DNA of 64,000 nucleotides from Prochilodus magdalenae (lineage: Eukaryota; Chordata; Actinopteri; Characiformes; Prochilodontidae): contig JAMWET010001950.1 in assembly GCA_024036415.1 (NCBI GenBank), positions 192,001-256,000 of the forward strand, written 5' to 3'. The position numbers and the translations under genes were made by a program. Under the pieces are notes generated by a model. It saw only the letters and a program-made list of their open reading frames with translations, searched no databases and was not told the origin of the DNA. Numbering within the stretch: position 1 is the first letter of the stretch; every line of letters begins with the position of its first letter. Of the stretch, positions 1 through 62,745 are shown one piece after another.

Positions 1-569
1 AATGCTTGAGCCTAAGCCAGTATTGATGTTAATAAACGAAAGTTGGTTGAGGTCATTGTGGCGTCATAATGTAAAATAATGTAAAGGTTTGTAATAGCTT
101 ATCTTGATAATAGGCTGGTAGAGACAATCGAACGTAACGTAGCATGAAAAGGACCTAAAGAGTGTTTTAAGCCCACAAAAGTTGATGTTGATGATAATGA
201 AGCTAAAAGCTGGTAAGGGCCATTATGGTGTCATAACTGGCCCCCCTCAGTCATTAGCAGTGTTAGCATTTTTTGAAGTGAAGTGTATCTTCAGTGCCTC
301 TCTAAACAGACAAAGCACTTGCTTTCATCTGTGTTTTGCTGTTCAGTCAAAGCGAACATCAGTCCCAACCCTAATTAGAAGTGCCACAGTGAACACGATT
401 TACTCTGAGGGAAAATCACAGCAACAGATGTTGGCGGTGAAGCTCCTTCCGACAGAAAGAACACTGCCTTTGTAAACATGACTGAGGCTGGGATTTGTCT
501 GCAGCTGCTATTGAGTGGAATCCTGCGCGTGAGATTCTTGTTTCTAAGGTGATGCGTCTGTGTTTTCAG

Positions 570-17775
<17,206 letters not shown>

Positions 17776-20359
17776 ACTGCTGCTGACCAGACCGGTTCTG
17801 CACACGCCAACACTATCAGGGACCTGAAGAGAGTTCTCTCCAAAAACTTGCTGACAATACTCACCTACCTGACGAACATAAACATCCTTCATCAAGCTGC
17901 TAAAAAACAAAGATGTTTGTTTCATGCCCTGACCAATGAGTGTGCTTTTGTTCAGTATTGTCCATTGCTGGTGCTGGATTTAACCAGCACTGACTGGTTT
18001 AGGGTTCGTCTTCTTTAGGGAATTAGACTTAATCTGCCACATCTGTAGCATACGGTCAGTATTTTACTGGCAATACTTTTGCTGCTCTTCTCTGTACTTA
18101 GTAAAAGAACAGGAAACCCTTTAAGAAGTGCTATAGAAGCCTGATGTTTCAGCGTGTAGGGATAGCGCCCATGCTGATGCTACAGATGCAGCAGATCGCA
18201 GATGGAGAGCGCTTTGTAGCTTATAGAGTTTAATCAGGTGCGATATAGCAGGGAATATTAAACTATGCATTGCAAGAATAGTTCAGGGCTAGCTTTGGAA
18301 AAACTTACTATATTGATGCTTTTGGTCAGCACATATTCTGTAGATGTTGGGGGGATGTGGGTTGTGTGAGAAAATTCCATTATTGGCACTTTTGTAACCT
18401 GTAGTGAAGAATGGGAATGCGTGAAAATGATGAGTCCAGAGAGTTTGTTCTGCATTTTGGTTTTGTTCTACAGGTAGAAGTAAAAACTTTGCACACTGAG
18501 ATTTGGAATAATGCAGCCATTGTTTGGTCTTATCGGTCAGTATTTATAAACAATGTTCTTTAGTGGCCTTATTTAAACCTGGGAGATCAGAGAGTATATG
18601 GGAGACTTGCAATACACATGAGGTGCTTGACTTGCTTCCTCACAAATGTGGAAGGAAACGTGATGAACAAACATGGAGGCTGAGAGTCGGCCAAAGATAT
18701 GCAACGGAGGTCAGTCATTCCATTAAAGTCAAGCACATCAAAAGACGTTTTCTGTCAGTTTGTTCTTTTAAATGTTGTGCCTCTGTTGTCTGGCTAAAGG
18801 ACTGTGCAATCTGAAGCTGTTTCATCGAAGGACGACTGCTGTTTGAGTTTGTGTGTATTTAGCTATATCACTGCTGTGACTGTTCTTGAGAGTGCTTTGA
18901 AATGTTTGACGTTCGTTTATTTTTTTTTGCTGGCTCTGAACTGCCACCGTCCTTACTGAGGTTGCTAAATAGAGGAGCTTAAATGACGTGATCTTCTTAA
19001 TTGAGGATAAGGAAAGTCTATAGGGGCTTTAGCGGGAATTCAGCTGATAGAAATTCTAATGAATCCTGTTAAATATAGAGAAGGCCTGCCTCAGCATATT
19101 CCAAGTCATATTTGGCTTGGCGGTGCATGGAGAGGCCTAATTATGAGAAACTTACTCGGAGTGCACAAATGTATTTTAGTATGTTTTAAAGGCAGTTCTA
19201 TTTTGGGCATTTCAAGGAAGCCTGTAAGTTGCAAACGAGTTAACGTAATGACTGTACACAACAATTAGGAGCTGTTTTAACAGTAATAAAATAATAAGAG
19301 GACATGTAGGAGCCCATATCTATCTTAATCTGCCATGCTTAGATCAATGATTCCTCTGGGAGATCCTGTGATTCAAGCCATGGATGTCTAAAATGAAGAT
19401 TTGCTGTTTCATTGTTGGTTCAATGTATGTTAGACATGAAAAGTTGCCTTGTCAATGACCTGAGATTGTAGTCTTTTATATACTTGTTATAAAAATGCTT
19501 TATTAATTAAATGTATTTTTATACATGAAATCATGTCTGTTTTATTTAATGCTTACTGTCTTGTTTACTGTGTGGTTCAGGCTAATTAGGTGAATCCGTA
19601 TCGTCCTTTATGTAGGCAGTTCATGTTTCATGTTTACTTTGTAACCCTGGTTGTGTCTAAACACCATGTCCAGATGTTTAGAGAGCAACCTACAGCTTCT
19701 ACTCTACCCTGCTGCAACCTCTAGCCAGTTCCTCTAATAACGAGCATAGAACTGCAGTTGACCTTCATAGTACATCCAGCATCTGTCAGCACAACAGCTG
19801 AAGTTTGTTCCTCTCTTGTATGCATCCTTCTGGTCCAAAATAAAATGCTATAGGGAGAGCAAAGCAGTAGGATGCTGTCACCAATAGAGTAAAGTTAAAT
19901 AGAAATGAGTTATAAACAAAATGCAAATGGTTCAGATCTAACTGAACTGAATTCCTTTTTTTACAACCCTGTACAACTTAGTAAAAGTGCTTTTGTTTAA
20001 AAGCAGAGAATAGTAAAGGTCCATCAGATTTTAAGTGTAATTAAACTAATCTGAATATTATATTACCCTTAGATCTGATAGAGAAGAATAGGGTGAAAGA
20101 TGTGTGGCCCATTTGTGACTATTTGGTGTTGAATAGGCCTCAGTACATTTCAAAGGCCATCAGGGGCCCAACAGACATTCATACAGCCTTATAAGGTTCA
20201 AAATAACACAAACAACACTTGGCTGATTCTTCATTCCATTTATTATTTGAATACAGTCCAGTATATACATATATACGTTTGTGTAAATCACTTAAACCCT
20301 ATATGTAATTGAAATAATACAAAGAAAACATGAAATGTTGAAACTGAGAAAAAGGTCAG

Positions 20360-20730
20360 GACAGGTTATGTTCACTTCTTTTTTTTTTAATCAGCACTCT
20401 GTAAGCATCTGGGGACGGAGGACACCAATTTCTGTTTTGAAAATGTTTCCCTTCTTTACTCAATATTGGATTTCAGCTGCTCAGCAGTTTGGGTTCTTCT
20501 TTGTTGTATTTTACGTCTCATAATGCACCAAATGTTTTTAGTGACAGATCTGCACTGCGGACAGGACAGTTTAGCACCTGGACTCTTTTACTACAAAGCC
20601 AAGCTGTTATAATATGTGCAGAATGTGGTTTAGCACTGTCTTACTAAAATAAGAAGAAAGGTCTTTCCTGAAAAAGATGTAGTCTGGATGGCAGCACATG
20701 TTGCTTCAAAACCAAAACAAATAATTCAAT
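20360..20730 (+). mobile_element. Decayed interspersed repeat (transposon-like), copy 2
   Basis: Colinear with part of 12590-13640: TTTTAGTGACAGATCTGCACTGCGG, ACTCTTTTACTACAAAGCCAAGCTGTTATAA, ATGTGCAGAATGTGG and CACTGTCTTACTAAAATAAG all have counterparts in copy 1. No intact open frame is present. Confidence 0.6.
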
Positions 20731-21385
20731 ATTGTCCTATGTCCAATATTAAAATTGACACTGCAGAATATTAACGATGATTAATGATTCGATACTGTAG
20801 ATAAAGTAATTGATTCTTTGGTATTTTATGCTGGGAATCGTTTTTCTTGAATTGTTCCACTATTTCTCAGTTTTTTTGTTGACCCTACCTTATTAATCAT
20901 GTCAGAGGCATTGAATTCAAAATAGACATGTATTTTTCTTGAAACAGATTTTTCAGTTTCAGCATTTGATATGTTGTGGTTGTAATGTTTTCCATTAAAT
21001 ATAGGGGTTAATTAATTTGTACATCGTTGTGTTCTGTATTTGTTTTTCGATTTTGCACCACATCCTAACGTATTGGAAAATTGTATGGTGTGTCAAGTGT
21101 TTTCAGATATTTTATTTTATATTTGATGGCACGTGGCATCCTGTGTGACTTTGAACTTCATCATTTAACCCCGGTAGGAAATGCAGCATTAGGAGTCTTG
21201 CCCAAGGACTGGTGGTATAAAGTGGTGTTGTCCAGATGTGGATTCAGATCCCAGCCCACATGGGTAATGGTGAAGCCCACTGCTCTACATAGTTGATGAA
21301 GAAATTACACTAAATTAAATCTGTTTTTGCTATTAATTCTTATTTTTTTATTCACTTTATTTTGGACAAAAATGATTAACACTAG

Positions 21386-21449
21386 TATTATATTATATTA
21401 TATTATATTATATTATATTATATTATATTATATTATATTATATTATATT
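21386..21449 (+). repeat. (TATTA)n microsatellite
   Basis: About thirteen pentanucleotide TATTA/ATATT units lie some 350 bp upstream of the med12 start codon. Confidence 0.95.
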
Positions 21450-21589
21450 TAATATAATCAAATACTGTTAGTAATCATTCATATTTCAACATTCATATTT
21501 TAATGTTGACATGTTGAATTGATCAAATGTAATTTTATGTAATTATGTAAAATTTAATGTTTTGTAAAAATTTGAGGCCCTAATAACGC

Positions 21590-55104
<33,515 letters not shown>

Positions 55105-55451
55105 TAGACTGAGACCTGTGCAGCAAGTGGAGAGATGTGGACGTGGCCCTTCTGAAATAGACTGTGATGCCTAGAAGAATGATGGAGTAGAAAGACTTTG
55201 GGCCTAGAAGATTCCTAGACGGTCATCGATAACCTGGCCACAGTGTTGTTTCTGTATTAGAACTAAACCCACTCTCTAAGACGTGCAATTCCAAAATCCT
55301 CTGCAGGATTGTGCTGTGAGCTAGTCATCATGGAGAGTAATGATGGAAGACTATGTAAAAAGAAAAAAGTACGTGAAATTATAAGAATAATGCAATTTTT
55401 TAATTTTATTTCCCTTTGTACAATTTTTCAGTTTCGTGTATTCTCATTAAA
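55105..55451 (+). other. med12 3' UTR with candidate poly(A) signal
   Basis: Non-coding sequence follows the TAA. An ATTAAA at 55446-55451 is the nearest reasonable poly(A) signal. A transcript ending further downstream is also possible, given the duplicated exon at 57308. Confidence 0.5.
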
Positions 55452-55636
55452 AACAAAAATCATGTCCGTTTTTATTTCTTGTCCCAGAATGCAAGTAGTT
55501 TTCAAGCACAAACGGAAGCGGAAAGATGACAATGTCGTACCACACACCTCTGCGTTTGCTCAGTTAGCTGGGAATGTTTAATCTGGGCTATTGGCATGTT
55601 CAAACATCATGTTACCCAAACTTTTGAAATATATCT

Positions 55637-55956
55637 AGAGGTGGGCACTATAATAGTTTGTCACCATTATGATCAAATTCATCACGATATATCATTTTCT
55701 AAACATAAAGTGGATATCGGCCGCACTCAATGAACACTGACCAACGAAGAGAGCATAACTAGCCTGTTTGACTGGATTTGGTGAAGTACAGTATGTGAGA
55801 TGTTAAAATAATAAAAATATTGTACCTGGAGTTTTTGATGGCTGTTTTTAAACATGGCACTATGGTCTAATGTGTCTGTATTGGCAAAATAACACTGTGT
55901 ATCCTGAAAATGTCTATGTATTGTGATGTGATGTTTTTGCCACACTGCCCACCCCT
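55637..55956. mobile_element. MITE-like element, about 320 bp, with 11-bp inverted ends
   Basis: The left end is AGAGGTGGGCA (55637-55647) and the right end TGCCCACCCCT (55946-55956), inverted with one mismatch. The interior has CACGATATATC and GTGATGTGATGTTTTTGCCACACTGCCC, typical of a repeat common in fish genomes. Related ends occur near 8814 (AGGTGGGTGATATGGCAAAAAC) and 59125 (AGAGGTGGGAATCACC). Confidence 0.65.
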
Positions 55957-56387
55957 AAATATATCCTTTCACAGCAGCCTCAATAGTGCCCCAGTAAGGT
56001 GGTACTGCAGTAGCAGGGGTTTTTAACTCCTGCCCTGCCCATAGTTTCAGTAATACACTCCCTAAACCTGCGGCCTGTTTCACTAAATACGTCCAACTCT
56101 GATTGTATTCCTGACTCTGTTTCAGGCTTACAAAACCAAACTAATAGAGCTGCTGTTCTTTCTCCGTTAACCCGGAGGGAAGTATGGGGGGTTTAATGAT
56201 GGATTATGAAATGTGACAATGCATCGTTGATCAGACAGTCCATTAGTTATGCATTACTGTATTGTTTCAACACCAGCATTTGTAAACCATCAGCAACCAT
56301 CACCACCTCTCTCTGGCATGCCTCCAGCTTCCCAGCCCTACCGTCATTAGAAAACATAGTTCTAGTTAAGTTAATATGCACCTTCTA

Positions 56388-56640
56388 TTATAGATGTTCT
56401 CACAAAGCAGCTTTACAGAGAATCCTGCTCCAAGCTCCCAGTGAACAAGCCAAGGGCGATCGCCGCAAGGTAAAACTCCCAAGAAAGAAGAAACCCCGAG
56501 AGGTACCAAGACTCAAAAGGGAAGCCATCCTCCTCCGGTCCACACTGGATACCAAAACAAGGACCAAGATAAAGATAAGAGTTCCAATTATATACAATAC
56601 TGAATACAGAATCACTGTTAAGAGAGCCCTATAAGAGTAT
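56388..56640 (-). repeat. Fragment of an interspersed repeat, also at 59725-60520
   Basis: The text AAAACTCCCAAGAAAGAAGAAACC followed by AGGTACCAAGACTCAAAAGGG is the reverse complement of the stretch near 60375-60440 (CTTTGAGTCTTGGTTCCTC, TTTCTTCCTTCC, GGGAGTTTCTCCTTGCCAC). The two copies are in opposite orientation on either side of the mars2 3' end. Confidence 0.7.
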
Positions 56641-57135
56641 AGCAGTGAAATCAGTTAGTAACCACTTCAGTTATTATGATCTGCTTTTCTTTCCTTCAAA
56701 AATCACTCAAGAATTCAGAATCGTGGGCTGACTGTATTACTTTACACCTATTACATACAATGTACACATTGTTTATAATGGTAAAAAAGCTGCACTTAGA
56801 TTTAAGGTGTTAGAATTTTGAACTATTGACCTTTTGTTTTTACTCATGTAAGAATTTAATCTCTGCATTGAACTTTTTTAACACTAGGGGGCAGCAAACA
56901 CACTTGCCCAGAGTGGCAGGGAACACTACGTACAGGGGCAGTTGAGGGTTAGGGGTTATGCTCAAGGCCACTTTAATAGTGACCTATGGTCACAAAGCTG
57001 GTTCCCTAACCTCCACCTGACGACCACCCCATAGCCCTGCTATTTCCACTGCCACCATGTTAGTGCTTACCTGCCTTATATTCTTAGCATGTTTATATCC
57101 TTTTGCTTTCTATTCTTCACGTGATCGACGGCATG

Positions 57136-57354
57136 CAGACAGCTCCAACAGCAACTCTCAAGTAAGCACACAGATTCAGCCGCTTTTAGGTTCAGCTTTT
57201 GCTCAGCTGTCGTTGCAGTTTGCTGATTCCCGGTTGTTTATAATTCCTATGCTTAATTGTAGCTCCTTAAATAAACTTCTAACAAAGGAATAATGTCTTC
57301 TCTGCAGGCACGCAACCTGGACAGAACCCCACCTCTGGGGTGGATGATTTGTAG
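57136..57354 (+). pseudogene. Duplicate of med12 terminal exons (possible alternative last exon)
   Basis: The end of exon 42 (CAGACAGCTCCAACAGCAAC...), its donor (CTCAAGTAAGC), most of the intron and the acceptor plus start of exon 43 (CTCTGCAGGCACGCAACCTG) of med12 are repeated here about 2.2 kb downstream. The copied last exon 57308-57354 reads STQPGQNPTSGVDDL then TAG, unlike the STQPGQNPTSYY end of the first copy. Donor and acceptor are intact, so joining the 54964 donor to 57308 would give an in-frame alternative C-terminus. An ATTAAA lies at 57561-57566. It may equally be an unused duplicate. Confidence 0.75.
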
Positions 57355-57694
57355 AAAGAACACATCATCCATCACTCCCTGAATGGTTTAAAACTGTCTT
57401 TGACCTGAAATCCCAAATCCAACCCTAGAGCAGGTTAGGCATGCAGCAGGAGTTGTCACCGATGTCGCCTGGCAGCAATGATCCAACATGAGACACAAAT
57501 CCAAGGCTAGATCAAAGTAAGCAGTGCTGACGTTTAAACAGCCATGTGCACATAAACATCATTAAATATTTGTATTTAAAAACGGGATGCTGTTTCTGTG
57601 GGGGCTTTAAAAGTCTTTTTTAAACACGTTTAAAAACACTCACAAAAAAATTAGACTTTGAGACACTTTGGTATCGTTACTCTCAGTGCACATA

Positions 57695-57700
57695 TTTATT
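57695..57700 (-). terminator. Candidate poly(A) signal of mars2
   Basis: TTTATT on the + strand is AATAAA on the - strand, 108 bp after the mars2 stop codon. The mars2 transcript would end within about 350 bp of the duplicated med12 exon, so the two genes converge closely. Confidence 0.6.
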
Positions 57701-57807
57701 ACCTCAGAACAGAACAGCAGAAAGTGCCTGTGCCTGCCATCAACTTATCAGAGGATGTCTAATTATCTGCTGCCCTCTAGTGGTTAAACGTCCCTCTGGA
57801 GAAAGAT

Positions 57808-60800
57808 TCACAGAGGCCTTGCTTTTGCTGGCTTTCCTGATTTTTTGGGGTTCCCTTGCGTGTTGTTCCTCTCTATGCGACTAAAAAGAACCCCAGTGTC
57901 CGGACCTAATGCTCTTCCTTCATAAGCGCTGTCTCTCCCTTCGTACTTCGACAGGAAATCAAGTGCATGATCCCATCTTCTTTCTCCAGGCCTCACTCCT
58001 AACCTGGAAAGGATCTTGTCTGCTAGCCCTGGTACAACTGGCTGCAAGAGAATGCCATAGACCCTGAGACACTCCATGGACACATGAAGTATGGTATCAT
58101 GCCACAGTCTGTCCCTGGTTTCACTGCAGTTAAGCTTCCATGGAGCATGTCTCTGGATGAAGCCGTTGGTCAGGCGTACACACCCGCTAATGGCTTCCAG
58201 TGCTTTGTACATATGTAGGTTCTCAAAGTTCTCCTTCACTAAAGCAGGGAGCTCGGACACAGCCTTGACCATCTTATGGTCCTCTGACACCGCTCGTCCA
58301 CTGAGCTTCCCTGAATCCCTTGGGAAGGATGTGTTGCAGAACTGAGGATACACTTGCTCCGGGTTCAGAGAGGGTGCAGTACATCGATTGAGAAGACCCC
58401 CGAGAGAGTCAGCCAGCTCACTGTTGCACAACTTCACTACTTTGTCATCGTCGTAATCGCAGTCCGTGTCTGGAACCCCTTGTCTCAGAAGAAAGTATCT
58501 TAGGCCGTCCGCTGTGAACCTTTGCGCCCTCTCAAACGGATCTACCACGTTCCCAAGACTTTTGGACATCTTCTTTCCCTGTACTGTCCAGTGGGAATGC
58601 ACATATATAGCTCGAGGAAGAGGCAGCCCTGCAGCTAAGAGAAATGCGGGCCAATATATGGCATGGAACTTTAAGATGTCTTTACCTACAACATGATGGA
58701 CACCGCTCCACCACTGTGTGTGCTTCTCGGGATAATCCGCAACCGTCAGGTAGTTCACCAGAGCGTCCAACCACACATAGATGGTTTGTTTAGGATCTCC
58801 AGGCACTGGAATGCCCCATTGGAGACGGCTTCTCTGCCGGGACACTGACAAATCAGGCAGATCGTTCTCCAACCACTGAAGGACGATATGATGAAACTTT
58901 TCCGGCTGAACGGCTTTTGGGTTTGCCTTTAACCACTGCTGTAGCTCTGTCCGAAAATCTGAGAGGCGGAAGAGGTAGTTGTCTTCTTTCATCCACTCCA
59001 CCTGTTGAAACGAGGGGAAACGTTAGCAGGTCAACACAGCGGGAGAAAATAGCAAACCTCGAGTAGAGTTTGACAGAAAGCTGATGAGGTGAATCAAAAT
59101 GCTGTAGGGAAAGGATCACAGTACTAGAGGTGGGAATCACCAAAGGGCACCACAATACCATATCACCACAATCCTCAAGCCACAGTATGATATGACTGTG
59201 ACTTTAAAAAATATTGGAATACAGCGAGTTCTGTGGGCGGCACGATGGCGCAGTGGGTAGTGCTGGCGCCTCACAGCAACAAGGGCCTGGGCTTGATTCC
59301 TGAGCCGGGGTGTCCAGGGTCCTCTCTATGTGTGTTTTACTCCAGGTGCTCTGGTTTCTTCCCACAGTCCAAAGATGAAAAGGATGAAAGATGAATGGGA
59401 GAGTCTAGATTGCCCCGGTCTAAATGTGTGAGTGAATGTGTGTGTCTGCCCTGCGATGGATTGGCAGCCTGTCCAGGGTGTATCCTACCTTCTGTCCACT
59501 GAACGCTGGGATAGGCCCAAGCATGAAGCGGGTTAGAAGATGAGTGAGTGAGAGAGAGAGAGAGTAAGGACTGCAGGAGCATGTATTGCAATAGATACAA
59601 ACATCTTCATTCACTCATTTTTACTGCAGCAAAATGGGACTGTCAAGCAGACAGACTGACTAACACCAACATAAAACCTTCAAATGTATCGAAGGAATAT
59701 CTGTACCATCTATATCATCTTTTGAATAACCTACCTGTCAGTGTTCGGGATTCAGACACAGCCTCAATTCCAGGCACAGGCTCAAGTCCAGGCTTAAAAC
59801 CTACCTGTTTAGTCAAGCTTTTGGTAATTAGTCTTTTCTTTCCGATAGATAAAAGGTGCAGGTCTAGGGGTCCACTGACAGAGTGTGTTTGGTAAGTTGG
59901 GAATGTTGGTGCTGCCGTTCCGCTGCTCTTCGTGTTCACTCAGGTTTGTTGACGGTGGAGCAGAGGGGCGCTGACTTCTCAGGGAGCCCTCATGTCTGTG
60001 TGACCTTCTGGCTCTCCCTGTTAGTCCTGCTGTAATAGCCAGGCCTGCCGGAGTCACTGCTGCACTCTGTTAACACCGTGTAGTGTGTTCAGGTCTTCTG
60101 TCAGAGCTAACAGTCTGTCTGTTCTCTTTGTATGAGCTGAACTGCTGCCCATCCTGTGTGGCCTGATGCTGTTGCTACATCTGCCCCGACTGGGAGCCAC
60201 TGGGAGCCTTTACCACCACGGAGCTCCTGGCTGTCCTGCACTGTGGAAGCTTGGCCTGCGCCTGCTGACCCATCTTACGAACCACCAACATAATTATAGA
60301 CTAATCAGACACTACACTCTGCTTCTAGTGCTGTCTTCTTGTGCGTGGTGTTGACCCGAGGAGGATGGGTTCCCCCTTTGAGTCTTGGTTCCTCTTGAGG
60401 TTTCTTCCTTCCTAACTAAGGGAGTTTCTCCTTGCCACTGTCGCCCTCGGCTTGCTCACTGGAGGCTCGAACACCAGGTTCTTTGTAAAGATTCTTTGTA
60501 AAGCTGTAAAGATTGATGATTGATTGACTATACTCTTCATCTGTGTATCAATACACTGCCACAGACATACTGTAGTACCAGGGTGTATCGATTTTCTCCC
60601 ACCCCAAAATAGTAGTAAGCAAAATCCTCCTTCAGCTTAGACCATCATATTTAAAAGCTATTTACCGGAGTAGTAAGTGAAAGTATACTCCTTTAGATGA
60701 ACCACTTTATCCTGCAGGTGGGAGGAACCTGAAAAACTACAACTGTATTAACACAGAAGGATGTTCAGTCTCCTACAGCAGCTCACAGTCCTCCAATCAT

Positions 60801-62552
60801 CATCATTATTATCATGGTCATTATCACTACCTTACCTTATGTCCACTCTCTGTGGAGACTTTGATCTCCCTCCCCAAAGAATCAGTCCCGTCAGACACCT
60901 GGGTTGGTGTGAGAAAGCTTTCGTCCGGTGTGGAATACCAGCCTTCATAACTTCCTTTGTAGATGAATCCGTTGTTGAGGAGCACGGTCCAGAAATGCTC
61001 CACTGCTCGTCGGTGTCTGTCCTCCGTGGTCCGGATATAGTCAGTGTATGAAACACCACAACTTCTGAACACCTCCTTAAACCTGGATGACACCTCCGTG
61101 CAGAAGCTCAGAGGGTCTTTGCCCGCAGCGCCAGCCGCCTGCTGGATCTTTAGACCGTGCTCATCAGTACCTGCAGCAAATATTAATATGCAAAATTATA
61201 CAAACGCAGACGAGTTTAGGTTCACCGCTTTGGGTTACGGACATATTTAGGGGGGGGGATCAGGGAAAATTGATTATCTGATGTCTGAAATATTGTTGTT
61301 TGACTGATATAATGTAGGCCGAAAACGTATTTCATATATCCATGTATGTAGATGAGAGCTACATGCAGGCTGTTGTGAGGCAACGTAGAAAGCATGGAAA
61401 GTAAACAAATTACAAAAGTGTGGGTATATATTCATATACACCCATCAGCCATACCATTAACACCACCTCCTTATATCTACACTCGTTGATTTTATCGGCT
61501 CCACTCCACTCCACCATATAGGAGCACTTTGTAGTTCTACAGTTTACAGACTGTAGCCCATCTGATTATCTGTACACTGTGTTATCCCCCAACAGGACCC
61601 CCACAGGACCAGCTGGTATTATGCAGGTGGGGGATAATTCTAAGCACTGCAGTGACACTGACGTGGTGGTGGTGGTGTGGTGGTGGTGTGTTAGTGTGTG
61701 TGGTGCTGGTGAGAGTGGATCAGACACAGCAGTGCTGTTGGAGTGTTTAGACACTGGGTCCACTCACTGTCCACTCTATTAGACACTCCTACCTTGCTGC
61801 TCCACCTTGTAGATGTACAGTCAGAGACGATAGCTCATCTGCTGCTGCACAGTACGGTGTAGGTCATCATCTAGTTTTTCAACAGTGCCCACAGGATGCT
61901 GCCCACAGGACGCAGCCCACAAGACGCTGCCCACAAGACGCTGCCCACAAGACGCTGCCCACAGGACACTGCCCACAGGACGCTGATTACCGGATAGTTG
62001 TGGTTGGTGTCCAGCAGCACTGCTGTGTCTGATTGTCTCACACCACCACATCATCAGTGTCACTGCACTGCTGAGAATGATCCACAACCCACATAATACC
62101 TGCTCTGTGGTGGTCCTGTGAGGGTCCTGATCATTAAAGAACAGGGTAACCAAGTATGGAGAGAATCAGATGGACTACAGTCTGTATCTATAGAGCTACA
62201 GAGTGCTCCTACATGGCACGTGGAGCTGATAACTTGGACAGTGACAGTGTACTTTTCTAATGGTCAGTAACCGGTTGGTGTCTGTGTCGGACGTACCTGT
62301 AGCGAACCTGCAGCTGAAGCCCTGCAGTGTCCTGTACCGGTACAAACAGTCTGCTATGACCGCAGAGTGCACATGGCCGATATGAGGAGCAGCGTTCACA
62401 TAGAAGATAGGCGTGGTGACGTAATACGGAGGCGCCTGACAAAGTCTCTTCGTGGTCAGGGCTGGACGGACAGAGGGCTGCTTTAAAACCACCCTCCGTA
62501 AAACTGCTCCGCTGTTTTTCAAGCGCGAACTCCGACAGCTCGCCGTAAACAT
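57808..62552 (-). CDS. mars2: Mitochondrial methionyl-tRNA synthetase (3 exons)
   Basis: MARS2 charges mitochondrial tRNA-Met in the matrix. Exons in coding order: 62552-62297, 61170-60836, 59001-57808. All junctions are GT-AG with matching phase, giving 594 residues against 593 in human. The start at 62552 ([20 protein letters not shown]) is rich in Arg, Ser and Leu with no acidic residue, as expected for a mitochondrial targeting peptide. The class I synthetase motifs are present: the HIGH box in [13 protein letters not shown] (exon 1) and KMSKS in [15 protein letters not shown] (exon 3). Conserved stretches include [41 protein letters not shown] and [20 protein letters not shown]. The reading frame is open upstream to an ATG at 62747, but that extension has no family match. 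Human MARS2 is, to my recollection, a single-exon gene; here two introns are present. Confidence 0.96.
59234..59560 (+). mobile_element. tRNA-headed SINE in mars2 intron 2
   Basis: The head has an A-box-like TGGCGCAGTGGG (from 59246) and a B-box-like GGGCTTGATTCC (59289-59300), the internal promoter of a tRNA-derived SINE. The body (CTCTGGTTTCTTCCCACAGTCC, TAGATTGCCCC, CCCTGCGATGGATTGGCAGC, GGGATAGGCCCAAGCA) is typical of a common fish SINE with an L2-like tail. It ends in a GAGT/GA run. Orientation is opposite to mars2. Confidence 0.82.
59725..60520 (+). mobile_element. Interspersed element (LINE 3'-end-like) in mars2 intron 2
   Basis: About 800 bp matches a repeat I recognise as widespread in teleosts, including TCAGTGTTCGGGATTCAGAC, AAACCTACCTGTTTAGTCAAG, TGAGCTGAACTGCTGCCC, GAGTCTTGGTTCCTCTTGAG and GGGAGTTTCTCCTTGCCACTG. 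The family is not certain. A reverse fragment lies at 56388-56640. No intact open frame remains. Confidence 0.62.
61480..62252. mobile_element. Foldback (palindromic) MITE in mars2 intron 1
   Basis: The outer arms are inverted repeats. The left arm near 61490-61575 (AGGAGCACTTTGTAGTTCTA, AGACTGTAGCCCATCTGATT) pairs with the right arm near 62165-62235 (AATCAGATGGACTACAGTCT, AGAGTGCTCCTACATG). A second inner pair is near 61598-61690 and 62040-62130 (CAGTGACACTGA against TCAGTGTCACTG). The whole transcript could fold into a long hairpin. This repeat type is common in fish introns and intergenic DNA. Confidence 0.82.
61885..61985 (+). repeat. Short tandem array (14-15 bp units) inside the foldback element
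   Basis: Six to seven units of CACAAGACGCTGCC / CACAGGACGCTGCC follow one another in the loop of the palindromic element. Confidence 0.9.
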
Positions 62553-62745
62553 GGCACAGTCACTAGCCGGCGCGCTACTTCCGGTTAGCCTGTCCTTGTG
62601 TCTAGGCACTAAGGTCCAATCAAAGCGCTCTCTAAAAAGATAAGTACTTAGCAGAAGCAGAGCAGAACCCGAAGGGTCATCGGTGTCTGGATTTCTTTTG
62701 AGAGAAAAAATTAAAAAACTGAAAGTCTTCAAAGAAAAGATCCTC
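62553..62745 (-). promoter_or_regulatory. Likely mars2 5' UTR / promoter
   Basis: This short stretch lies between the mars2 start codon and the TC-rich array. It contains a few CpGs near the start codon (62515-62580) but no clear TATA box. The transcription start cannot be placed from sequence alone. Confidence 0.45.

Larger units (their letters stand above)
17776..21589 (+). other. 3' UTR of abcc5-like and intergenic spacer
   Basis: After the stop codon the sequence is AT-rich and has no further exon. An AATAAA at 19285-19290 is one possible poly(A) signal, though the transcript end cannot be fixed from sequence. The spacer also contains the second copy of an interspersed repeat (20360-20730) and the ATATT microsatellite just before med12. 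Confidence 0.55.

Noticed and set aside
59234..59310. Possible tRNA gene
   Set aside because: The A- and B-box-like sequences belong to the SINE head; no full cloverleaf with an acceptor stem is seen.
61885..61985. Repeat-spacer array resembling CRISPR
   Set aside because: Contiguous 14-15-bp units without spacers in a vertebrate intron; it is a simple tandem array.
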